A DNA stretch of 64,000 nt, from assembly GCF_019746665.1 (NCBI RefSeq), contig NZ_JAIERS010000015.1, forward strand, positions 34,165-98,164, given 5' to 3'. Of the stretch, positions 53,307 through 61,187 are shown piece by piece. Position 1 is the first letter of the stretch; every line of letters begins with the position of its first letter. The notes below the pieces were generated by a model that ran no database searches, was not told the origin of the DNA, and was given only the letters and a program-made list of their open reading frames with translations. The translations under genes and the position numbers were made by a program. This stretch comes from Sphingomonas sp. (GTDB lineage Bacteria; Pseudomonadota; Alphaproteobacteria; Sphingomonadales; Sphingomonadaceae).

Positions 53307-54005
53307 ATGACGCGCGCCGAATTTCTGCGCCTGTTGGCGGGCGGGCTCGCGGCGGCGACCCTGATACCCCGCGCCGCGCGCGGGGCTGGCGGTTATGATT
53401 TCTGGTTCACCCGGTTACGCTATGATTCGGGTGACTGGAACGTCGATGAGCGGATGCCGAGCAACCTGATAACCTCGTTGATCGACTATACCAGCTTACG
53501 GGTCGATCCGAAGGAGCATGTCGTCGCGCTGGCTGATCCCAAGATGCTCACGGCGCCCTTCTGTTATCTGGCCGGCCACAAATTGGTGGAGTTCTCGGCC
53601 GCCGAGCGGCGCAATTTCGCGACCTACGTACGCAACGGCGGCTTCGTGCTTGTCGATGATTGCAACCATGATATCGATGGCCTGTTCGCTAAATCGTTCG
53701 AAGCCGAAATGGCGAAAATGTTCGGCAGGGACGCTCTGAAAAAACTCCCGAACAATCACCCTATATTCCGTAGTTTCTTCAAATTCGATGGGCCACCCAA
53801 TACCAGCCTTGAGTTGAATGGCTGGGGTGATGACCTTGTGCACGATTATGTGAAGGGCATCACGATCAACGGCCGGCTCCAATTGCTCTATTCGAACAAG
53901 GATTATGGTTGCGAATGGGATTACGATTGGCGCAACAAGCGATTTCTGGCGCAAGACAATACGCGCTTCGGGGTGAACATTGTCATGTATGCGCTCGCCG
54001 CGTGA
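53307..54005 (+). CDS. DUF4159 protein, exported
   Basis: A 232-residue DUF4159 protein. It has a signal sequence (TRAEFLRLLAGGLAAATLIP) that looks like a twin-arginine signal but lacks the second arginine, so Sec export is also possible; cleavage is near ARGAGG (about residue 28). The mature domain has FTRLRYDSGDWNVDERMP and FVLVDDCNHDIDGLFAKS, typical for the family. Function is unknown, but DUF4159 genes occur with MoxR/DUF58 clusters. This gene has slightly lower GC than its neighbours. It is 18 bases after the PmbA-like gene. Confidence 0.85.
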   Translation: MTRAEFLRLLAGGLAAATLIPRAARGAGGYDFWFTRLRYDSGDWNVDERMPSNLITSLIDYTSLRVDPKEHVVALADPKMLTAPFCYLAGHKLVEFSAAERRNFATYVRNGGFVLVDDCNHDIDGLFAKSFEAEMAKMFGRDALKKLPNNHPIFRSFFKFDGPPNTSLELNGWGDDLVHDYVKGITINGRLQLLYSNKDYGCEWDYDWRNKRFLAQDNTRFGVNIVMYALAA

Positions 54006-54021
54006 TGCCGGATCGGCGGGC

Positions 54022-55014
54022 ATGAGCGTGGCGATCGGCGAGGCGGAAATCGCGCGGCGGATCGAGCAGCTTGGCGCGCTGAAAGCCGCGATCGGCCAGG
54101 CGATCATCGGTCAGGACGCGGTTGTCGAGCAGTTGTTGATCGGGCTGTTCGCGGGTGGGCACTGCCTGCTGGAAGGCGTGCCGGGGCTGGGCAAGACCTT
54201 GCTCGTCCGATCCTTGGGCGCGGCGCTGGAGCTGACTTTCCGCCGCGTTCAGTTCACCCCCGATCTGATGCCGTCGGACATTCTCGGCACCGAATTGCTC
54301 GAAGAGGATCATGGCACGGGCCATCGCTCGTTCCGTTTTCAACAGGGGCCGGTCTTTACCAACCTGCTGCTCGCCGACGAACTCAATCGTACCCCGCCCA
54401 AAACCCAGGCCGCGTTGCTCGAGGCGATGCAGGAACGCACCGTCAGCTATGGTGGCACCACCTATCAGCTGCCGGCGCCCTTTCTCGTGCTGGCGACGCA
54501 GAACCCGCTCGAACAGGCCGGCACCTATCCGCTGCCCGAAGCGCAGCTCGACCGGTTCCTGCTCCAGATCCGGGTCGACTATCCCGACGAAGCCGAGGAA
54601 ATCGGCATTCTGCAGCAGACAACGGGCACGCGATCGCCCACGGTGCCGCCGGTGATGGACGGCGACGCGGTGATCGTGCTGCAGGCGATGGTGCGCGACG
54701 TTCACGTATCGCCCGACCTGACCGCCGCGATTGTCCGGCTGGTGCGCGCGACACGTCCCGGCGACGGCGCGCCCGACATCGTAACCCGCTATGTCCGCTG
54801 GGGAGCAGGGCCTCGCGCCGGCCAATCGCTGGTGCTGGCGGCGAAAGCGCGGGCGCTGCTGCACGGGCGGCTCGCGGCGACGCGCGAGGACGTGGCGGTG
54901 CTCGCGGCACCGGTGCTGCGCCACCGCCTGTTGCTGTCCTTCGCCGCCGAGGCGGAGCAGATGGAGGCCGACGCGGTGATCGCGGCGCTGGTCGGGCAGC
55001 TGCGGGTCGCTTGA
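54022..55014 (+). CDS. MoxR-family AAA+ ATPase
   Basis: A 330-residue MoxR ATPase. Walker A is GVPGLGKT (52-59), Walker B is LLLADELNR (Asp119, Glu120), the sensor is LATQNPLEQAGTYPLPEAQLDRF, and the lid domain (about 200-330) is complete. MoxR proteins act as chaperones for assembling or activating partner complexes, usually with VWA-domain (DUF58, BatA) proteins, which follow here. The ATG at 54022 is 16 bases after the DUF4159 stop. Confidence 0.95.
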   Translation: MSVAIGEAEIARRIEQLGALKAAIGQAIIGQDAVVEQLLIGLFAGGHCLLEGVPGLGKTLLVRSLGAALELTFRRVQFTPDLMPSDILGTELLEEDHGTGHRSFRFQQGPVFTNLLLADELNRTPPKTQAALLEAMQERTVSYGGTTYQLPAPFLVLATQNPLEQAGTYPLPEAQLDRFLLQIRVDYPDEAEEIGILQQTTGTRSPTVPPVMDGDAVIVLQAMVRDVHVSPDLTAAIVRLVRATRPGDGAPDIVTRYVRWGAGPRAGQSLVLAAKARALLHGRLAATREDVAVLAAPVLRHRLLLSFAAEAEQMEADAVIAALVGQLRVA

Positions 55015-55030
55015 CCACCGCCCGCCGCCG

Positions 55031-55912
55031 ATGGACATGCTGCTTCCCGCCGACCTTCGCAGCCGCCTGAAGCGGCTCGCCCTCGTCACCCGCCATGCCG
55101 CCGGGCATCGCGGCGTCGGCTGGCATCGCAGCACCAGCCGTGGTGCCGGCCTGGAGTTCGCGCAATATCGGTCTTACGAGCCGGGAGACGACCTGCGCCA
55201 GATCGACTGGAAGCTTTACGGGCGATCCGACAAGTTTTTCGTGCGCGAAAGCGAGCGTGAAAGCCCGGTGGCGGTGTGGGTGTTGATCGACGCAAGCGGA
55301 TCAATGCGCCAGGCGGACCAGGCGCGCCCCGATTTGACCCGGCTCGACGCGGCGCGGCTGCTGACGCTGTGCATCGCCGAGCTGGCGATCCAGCAGGGGG
55401 ATGGGTTCGGCTTCGCGACGCTGGGGGGCGCGGCGCCGGTAGTGCTCGCCCCTGGTACCGGGGGGCGCCAGCGCGATGCGCTGCGGCTGGCGCTGCAAGC
55501 GGTGACGGCCGAGGGCGGCACGCCCGAGCCGCAGGCGCTGGCGCCGCTGTGGAACCGCATCCGCGCGCGCGACCTGGTGATCGTGCTGAGCGACTTTTTC
55601 GATGAAGGCACGGCGGCGCTGGCCGAGCGCCTCGCCGCCGCGGGTCGCGAGACGCTCGCCATCCGCCTGCTGACGGTCGAGGAGCGCGACTTCCCCTTCA
55701 CGGACGGGCATCGCTTCCGCGACCCGGAGACCGGCGCCGAACTGCTCGGCGACGGACGCGCGTTGCGCGACGCCTATCTGGCCCGCTTCGCCGAAGCCGA
55801 AGCCGCGCTTAACGCGCGTTTTGAGGCAGCCGGCATCCGCCATGCCGTGTTGACCCTTGACCATCCCGTAGACGCGCCGCTGCGCGAGCTGTTCGCGCGC
55901 GGCGCCGCATGA
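55031..55912 (+). CDS. DUF58 protein (VWA-like)
   Basis: A 293-residue DUF58 protein with the family core GAGLEFAQYRSYEPGDDLRQ and the IDWKLYGRSDKFFVRE continuation (about residues 39-71). A VWA-type domain with VLIDASGSM (MIDAS-like, about 83-91) follows. No membrane helix is present, so it is cytoplasmic or peripheral, unlike DUF58 proteins with N-terminal helices. It is the usual partner of MoxR. Confidence 0.92.
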   Translation: MDMLLPADLRSRLKRLALVTRHAAGHRGVGWHRSTSRGAGLEFAQYRSYEPGDDLRQIDWKLYGRSDKFFVRESERESPVAVWVLIDASGSMRQADQARPDLTRLDAARLLTLCIAELAIQQGDGFGFATLGGAAPVVLAPGTGGRQRDALRLALQAVTAEGGTPEPQALAPLWNRIRARDLVIVLSDFFDEGTAALAERLAAAGRETLAIRLLTVEERDFPFTDGHRFRDPETGAELLGDGRALRDAYLARFAEAEAALNARFEAAGIRHAVLTLDHPVDAPLRELFARGAA

Positions 55913-55922
55913 GCTGGCGCCG

Positions 55923-57065
55923 ATGACCCTCGGGCTCGCCACGCCCGCCGCGCTCGCTGCATTGGCCGCCCTGGTGCTGCCGCTCGTGATCCACCTCGCG
56001 CGGCGCAGCGACCCCGATCTCGTCTGGTTCGCGGCGCTGCGCTTTCTGGAGCAACGACCACGCCCGCGTAGCCGGCTGCGCTTCGACGAATGGCCGCTGC
56101 TGATCGTGAGGCTGTTGCTGATCGCGCTGATCGCCCTGTTCCTGGCGCAACCGCTGCTCGACGGTGTCGCGGATCGCCGTCCGCGCGTCGCGGTGCTGCC
56201 CGGCGCCGCTGCCGCGCTGCCCGGAGCGACGCGGGGCGATGTCCGTGGCCTGTGGCTCGCCGAAGGCTTTCCTCCGCTCGACCAGCCCGCGCCGCCGCCG
56301 CCCGTCAATTTCCCCAGCCTGTTGCGCCAGCTCGACGCCGATCTCCCGCCGGGCACGCCGCTGACGGTGATCGTGCCGGCTACGCTCGACGGGGCGGGCG
56401 CCGAGCGGGTGCGGCTGTCGCGCCGGGTGACATGGCGGATCGTCCCCGATGCCGCGCCCCGCGCCGCGCCGGCACCGGCAACGCCACGGATGCCGCCCCT
56501 GGTACTTCACGTCGCCCCTGGTCGGGAGGCCGAGGCGCGTTATTTCCAAGCGGCGGCGACGGCCTGGGGCAAGCCGGCGACGCGGCTCGCGTCGGTGGCG
56601 CGCCCCGCCCGGGATGCGCTGCTCGTCTGGCTCGATCGCGATGCCCTGCCGCCGGTGCTGCGGGAATGGGTGGCGACCGGGGGCACCGTGCTACTCCCGC
56701 GCGATGCCGCCGAGCCACTGCCGCCGGGACAGGTCGTGTGGCGCGACGCGCAGGGGCGTTCGATCGCGACCGCCGCGATGATTGGCCAAGGGCGAGCGAT
56801 CCGCTTCGTGCGGCTGCTCCGCCCTCTTGATCTCCCGCTGCTGCTGGAACCGGCCTTTCCGGCCGCCTTGCTCGATACGGTCACGCCGCCACCACCCGCG
56901 CCGGGCCGGGTGGCCGCCGCCGCTTACGCCCCCGAGCTGGGCGGACCGCGACCCGATCGACCGCCGGCGGTTCCGCTCCAGCCGTGGCTCGCGCTGGCGA
57001 TCGCCGTGCTGCTCCTGATCGAGCGCTGGCTCGCCACCACCCGACGCCGGACCATAGCGCCATGA
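55923..57065 (+). CDS. BatA-like membrane protein (aerotolerance regulator N-terminal)
   Basis: A 380-residue protein with the Bat N-terminal domain: LGLATPAALAALAALVLPLV, IHLARRSDPDLVWFAALRFLEQ and the two helices WPLLIVRLLLIALIALFLAQPLL (about residues 1-80). An extracytoplasmic domain follows, then a C-terminal helix (about 355-372, LALAIAVLLLIERWL). It lacks a clear VWA motif. It begins 10 bases after the DUF58 gene and overlaps the next gene by 4 bases. Confidence 0.88.
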   Translation: MTLGLATPAALAALAALVLPLVIHLARRSDPDLVWFAALRFLEQRPRPRSRLRFDEWPLLIVRLLLIALIALFLAQPLLDGVADRRPRVAVLPGAAAALPGATRGDVRGLWLAEGFPPLDQPAPPPPVNFPSLLRQLDADLPPGTPLTVIVPATLDGAGAERVRLSRRVTWRIVPDAAPRAAPAPATPRMPPLVLHVAPGREAEARYFQAAATAWGKPATRLASVARPARDALLVWLDRDALPPVLREWVATGGTVLLPRDAAEPLPPGQVVWRDAQGRSIATAAMIGQGRAIRFVRLLRPLDLPLLLEPAFPAALLDTVTPPPPAPGRVAAAAYAPELGGPRPDRPPAVPLQPWLALAIAVLLLIERWLATTRRRTIAP

Positions 57066-59152
57066 CCGCCGAGTTCCTGCTGGGCCGCGCGCTAGAGCGG
57101 GCACGACGGCGAACCCTGATCGTCACGCTCGCGCTATGGCTGCCGGGCGTGCTGGTGTTGGCGGCGATGGCGCTGCGCTTTTCGGGATGGCTGGCCGCGT
57201 CGCTCATCGGGCTGGCGGGAGTCGGCCTGGCCAGCATCGTGGCGTGGCGGCGCGCGCGCGACCGTGATCGGAACTGGCTGGTGCGCCGGCTGGATGCCGA
57301 ACGGCCCGAGTTCGAGGACAGCAGCGACCTGTTCTTCGCCCCGGTCGAGACGCTGTCGCCGCTCGCGCGGCTGCAGCGCGCGCGGCTGAGCGACCGGCTG
57401 ACGGCGGCATCGGTGGTCGACCTGGCACCGGCTGTCCCGTGGCGCGCGCTGCTGATCCTGTGGGGACCGGCGGCGTTGGCGGTGGCTGGCTTGGCGCTGG
57501 TCCCGGGCGAGCGCCGCGTCACGCCGCCGCTCGCGCCGAGCGACGAAGGGGACGCGGCGATCCCCGGCGTACCGCGCCTGGTGGGGCAACGCCTGCGCAT
57601 CGTCGCGCCCGCTTATACCCGCCTGCCCGCCCGCGATACCGGCGCGCTCGATGGGCAGGCCGTTATCGGCAGTCGGCTCGAATGGACGCTCGCCTTCGAT
57701 CCCGAACCGACCGCGGCTGCGCTGCTTCTGCTCGATGGGCGCCGTATCGCGCTGCGCCGGGAAGGCGCGCGGTGGTACGCGGCGCTGACTCTCGACCGGA
57801 CGATGCTCTACCGGGTGGCGCCGCGGGGGGGAACGGCGCGCCCGAAGCTCCACCGCCTCGCCGCCGTGCCCGACGCACCGCCCGCGGTGCGCGTGATCGC
57901 CCCCGCGCAGAGCCTGACGATCGCGACGCCCGGCCAGAAGCGCTGGGCGCTGGCATTCGAAGCCACCGACGATTTCGGCGTTGCCCCGACGGCGCAACTG
58001 CGCGTCACGCTCGCGCAGGGCCAGGGAGAGAATGTCCGGTTTCGCGAGCGGATCATCCCCATTAGCGGCTCTGGGCCGGCGCGACGGCGGCGCTTCACGC
58101 CGTCGATCGACCTTGGCGCGCTCGGCTTCGCGCCGGCGACCGATCTAGTCGTGCAGCTGATCGTCCATGATCAGCGCGCGCCCGGCCCGCAGGTGGCGCG
58201 CAGCTCCAGCGTGCTGCTGCGCTACCCCGCCGCGCGCGACGCCCAGGGCACCGGCGTTGAGGGCCTCGCCGCGCGTACCCTGCCGGCCTATTTCCGCAGC
58301 CAGCGCCAGATCATCCTCGATATCGAAGCCTTGCTGAAGGATCGCCGCCGGATCGCCGCCAATATCTTCGCCGAGCGATCGGACGCGATCGGCGAGGATC
58401 AGCGGCTGCTGCGAGCCCGCTACACCCAGTTCCTGGGGCAAGAGACCAAGGAAGAGAACAATGCCCTGCCAGTAGCGGAGAGTGGCGGCGAGCACGCCGG
58501 TGAGGCACCGCCCACCGCCAGCCCAGGCGGGTTCGGGCGGAGCGACGACGTGCTGGCCGATTATGGCCATGCGCATGACGAGGCCGAAGCCGCGACGCTG
58601 TTCGATCCCGAAACCCGAGCGACGCTGAAGCGCGCGGTCGACGCCATGTTCCAGGCCGAACGCGCGCTACGGCAGGCCATGCCCGCCGCCGCGTTGCCCG
58701 AGGCGCATCGCGCGCTCACGGCGATCAAACAGGTCCAGCAGGCGACGCGGATTTTTCTCTCGCGGGTCGGCCCTAATCTGCCCCCAGTCGATTTCACCCG
58801 GCGCATGACCGGCAAGCGCGAGGGCATCGCGGATCGCGCGCTGCCGCTCGCGCCGCGCCCAGATGTGGCGGCGACGGCGCCCGAGGTTGCGCTGGCGGCG
58901 CTGTCCGATGGTCGCCTGCCCGATCTTCATGCGTTGCAACGCTGGATCGCGGCGAACCCCGGGGCGCTCGCCAATCCGCTGCCGCTCGCCGAGGCGATCG
59001 ACGCGCTCGCGGCCCAACCCGAATGCTTGCGTTGCCGCGAAACGCTGCGCGCGCGGCTGTGGGGCGCGCTGCGCGAGCCGAGCGCCGAGCCGCTACGCCG
59101 CGCCCCGCCGGACCAGATGGGCACGCGCTACCTGCGTGCCATCGGCCCATGA
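57062..59152 (+). CDS. DUF4175-like large membrane protein
   Basis: A 696-residue protein. Three N-terminal membrane helices (about 18-42, 46-66 and 127-147) are followed by a long soluble domain with YTRLPARDTGALDG and DDFGVAPTAQLRVTL. A helical C-terminal part (LLKDRRRIAANIFAERSDAIG and later RATLKRAVDAMFQAERALRQA) also fits DUF4175. Such proteins accompany Bat/MoxR clusters. The start ATG overlaps the upstream stop (ATGA). Molecular function is unknown. Confidence 0.8.
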   Translation: MTAEFLLGRALERARRRTLIVTLALWLPGVLVLAAMALRFSGWLAASLIGLAGVGLASIVAWRRARDRDRNWLVRRLDAERPEFEDSSDLFFAPVETLSPLARLQRARLSDRLTAASVVDLAPAVPWRALLILWGPAALAVAGLALVPGERRVTPPLAPSDEGDAAIPGVPRLVGQRLRIVAPAYTRLPARDTGALDGQAVIGSRLEWTLAFDPEPTAAALLLLDGRRIALRREGARWYAALTLDRTMLYRVAPRGGTARPKLHRLAAVPDAPPAVRVIAPAQSLTIATPGQKRWALAFEATDDFGVAPTAQLRVTLAQGQGENVRFRERIIPISGSGPARRRRFTPSIDLGALGFAPATDLVVQLIVHDQRAPGPQVARSSSVLLRYPAARDAQGTGVEGLAARTLPAYFRSQRQIILDIEALLKDRRRIAANIFAERSDAIGEDQRLLRARYTQFLGQETKEENNALPVAESGGEHAGEAPPTASPGGFGRSDDVLADYGHAHDEAEAATLFDPETRATLKRAVDAMFQAERALRQAMPAAALPEAHRALTAIKQVQQATRIFLSRVGPNLPPVDFTRRMTGKREGIADRALPLAPRPDVAATAPEVALAALSDGRLPDLHALQRWIAANPGALANPLPLAEAIDALAAQPECLRCRETLRARLWGALREPSAEPLRRAPPDQMGTRYLRAIGP

Positions 59153-60870
59153 CGACGATCGCGGTGATCCCACACGCGCTGATCGTGCTGGCGACGGTGG
59201 TGGCAATGGCGCGGACCGTTCGCCACGCCCGGCGCATGACACCAACCCGGCTGGCGATGCTGGTGGCGCTCCAGCTCGTGAGCGCGCTGCTGCTCATGGC
59301 GCTGCTGGCGCCCGAAACCGGCGAGGAAGGCGCGGAAGAGTTGACGATCGCGACCGAAGGGACGCCGGCCAGCAGCTTGGTCGGCGCCAATAAGGCGATT
59401 ATCGCGCTGCCGAACGCACTGCCCGGCTGGAGCGGGGAACGCGCGCCCGATCTGGCGACGGCTCTGCGCCGCCATCCCGGGGCGCGACAGCTGCGCATCC
59501 TGGGGTGGGGGCTGACGCGCGACGATCGGGCCGCCGTCCGCGGAATGGCGGTGATCCCGGCGCTGACGCCGCCGCCGCCCGGGATCACGGGCATCCATGC
59601 GCCCGACGCGATCGCGCCGGGGATGCCGTTCACCGTCGGCGTGACGACCACCGGCTTGAAAGGGGCGTCGATTGAACTGCTCGATCCCGCCGGGACGCGC
59701 GTCGAGCGCGTCTTGGCGGGCGACGACGCCGCGCCGGTCGCGCTGCGGGCAACCGCGCGCACCGCTGGCAACTACCGCTTCGCCCTCCGCGTGGTACGGT
59801 CGGGCGAGGTGGTGGAGACCGCCGACGTTCCCGTTCGCGTCACCACGAGCCAAGCTTTGCGGGTGAGCATGTCGGGCGGCGCGCCATCGGCCGAATGGAA
59901 GTTCCTGCGCCGTTGGGCGGCCGATGCGGGCATGACGGTGAATGCCCGCTTCGCGACCGGTGGTGCCATCGCCATCGGCGATCTTGATGCCGACAGACCC
60001 AGCGACCTCACCATGCTCGACGATCGCAGCTGGGCGGCGCTGGATGGCGGCGCCCGCGCCCGGCTGATCGCGCTGGTGCGCGGCGGCATGGGGCTGATCC
60101 TGCGGGCAAGCGGCCCGATCCCTGCGGATGTGCGCGCCAGTTGGGTGCGGCTGGGATTGCCAGTCATGGGTAGCGGACGGCTCGTGCCGGTACGCATCGA
60201 CGGCACGGCCTCAACCGATCACGAACGGGCCGATCTGGGCTTTGGCGGGGGCGCGGTGCCGATCGCGCGCGCGGCGGACGACGCGGTCCTCGCCGCGTGG
60301 CGCCCCCTGGGCATTGGCCGCGTGGCGATCGTGTCGCTGACCGACAGCTATGCCTGGGTACAGACCGGCGACCCGGCGCGCCATGCCCGTTTCTGGAGCG
60401 ATATTGCCGCGGCGGTGGCGCGCCCGGGCTCGGCGACGGCCGACCCGCCCGCGATCGGCCAAGTGGGAACCCGGGTCGCGCTCTGCGGGCTCATCTCTGG
60501 CACGGCGCGTGTTGTACCGCCCGAGGGGGCGCCGGTGCCCGTGCTGCGCGATCGCGCCACGGGGACGCGTTCCTGCGGCGGCTATTGGCCTCGGTCAAGC
60601 GGGTGGCATCATCTCGATCGCGGAGAGGAACCGGCGATCGCATTCTTCGTACGGCCTGCGGGATCGCTTGTGTCGGCAAGCGCGGCGGAACGTGGCGACG
60701 CGACCCGGGCGCTGGCGGCTTTGGGCGATCGCGAACCCGCCAGGGCAGATACGCCGGCAACCGTCGCTTCGGCAGCGCTCGCAGTGCCGCGGTGGCTCTG
60801 GTTCCTAGGGTGGATGGTGGCAGCCGCCTCGCTTTGGTGGCTGGAGCGAAGCCGCTTGGGACGGCGCTGA
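59149..60870 (+). CDS. Large membrane protein at the end of the MoxR cluster
   Basis: A 573-residue protein with helices at the N-terminus (about 2-22 and 36-56) and one near the C-terminus (PRWLWFLGWMVAAASLWWLE). Between them lies a beta-rich extracytoplasmic region (about 150-260, Ig-like in look) and then a class I amidotransferase-like region around ARLIALVRGGMGLILRASGP. It resembles the BatD/BatB-linked membrane proteins that close these clusters. Coupled by ATGA to the DUF4175-like gene. Function is unknown. Confidence 0.75.
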   Translation: MTTIAVIPHALIVLATVVAMARTVRHARRMTPTRLAMLVALQLVSALLLMALLAPETGEEGAEELTIATEGTPASSLVGANKAIIALPNALPGWSGERAPDLATALRRHPGARQLRILGWGLTRDDRAAVRGMAVIPALTPPPPGITGIHAPDAIAPGMPFTVGVTTTGLKGASIELLDPAGTRVERVLAGDDAAPVALRATARTAGNYRFALRVVRSGEVVETADVPVRVTTSQALRVSMSGGAPSAEWKFLRRWAADAGMTVNARFATGGAIAIGDLDADRPSDLTMLDDRSWAALDGGARARLIALVRGGMGLILRASGPIPADVRASWVRLGLPVMGSGRLVPVRIDGTASTDHERADLGFGGGAVPIARAADDAVLAAWRPLGIGRVAIVSLTDSYAWVQTGDPARHARFWSDIAAAVARPGSATADPPAIGQVGTRVALCGLISGTARVVPPEGAPVPVLRDRATGTRSCGGYWPRSSGWHHLDRGEEPAIAFFVRPAGSLVSASAAERGDATRALAALGDREPARADTPATVASAALAVPRWLWFLGWMVAAASLWWLERSRLGRR

Positions 60871-61187
60871 ACCGGCGATGCGGCGGGGGCTTGGCGAAGG
60901 TGGCGGCCGCCGCCCGTTGCGTAGGCAAGTGCCCGTCCACCTTCACCATTCTGTCCCCGAGCCCGTTGCCGAAGCGGGCTCGTGTCCTTGGTTGGCAGCG
61001 TCTGGGACCGCGATGACAATAGCTTCGCCAAAACAACCAACCGCGTCCGCAAGGCCGAAGCGATCCGCTGGCCTGGATCGTCGCCCGCATTCGGGGCGAT
61101 GTGGCTCAAACCCCTAAGCCTTCGGTGAAGCCGGCGCCGCTCAGAGCCATTCGCCATGGCATACGCGCTTGCGGCAGAGGCGGCGAG
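60871..61187. other. Gap between the MoxR cluster and the RTX gene
   Basis: These 317 bases lie between two convergent genes. No gene, tRNA or clear terminator hairpin was recognised. Short overlapping frames on both strands have no family resemblance. Confidence 0.6.
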
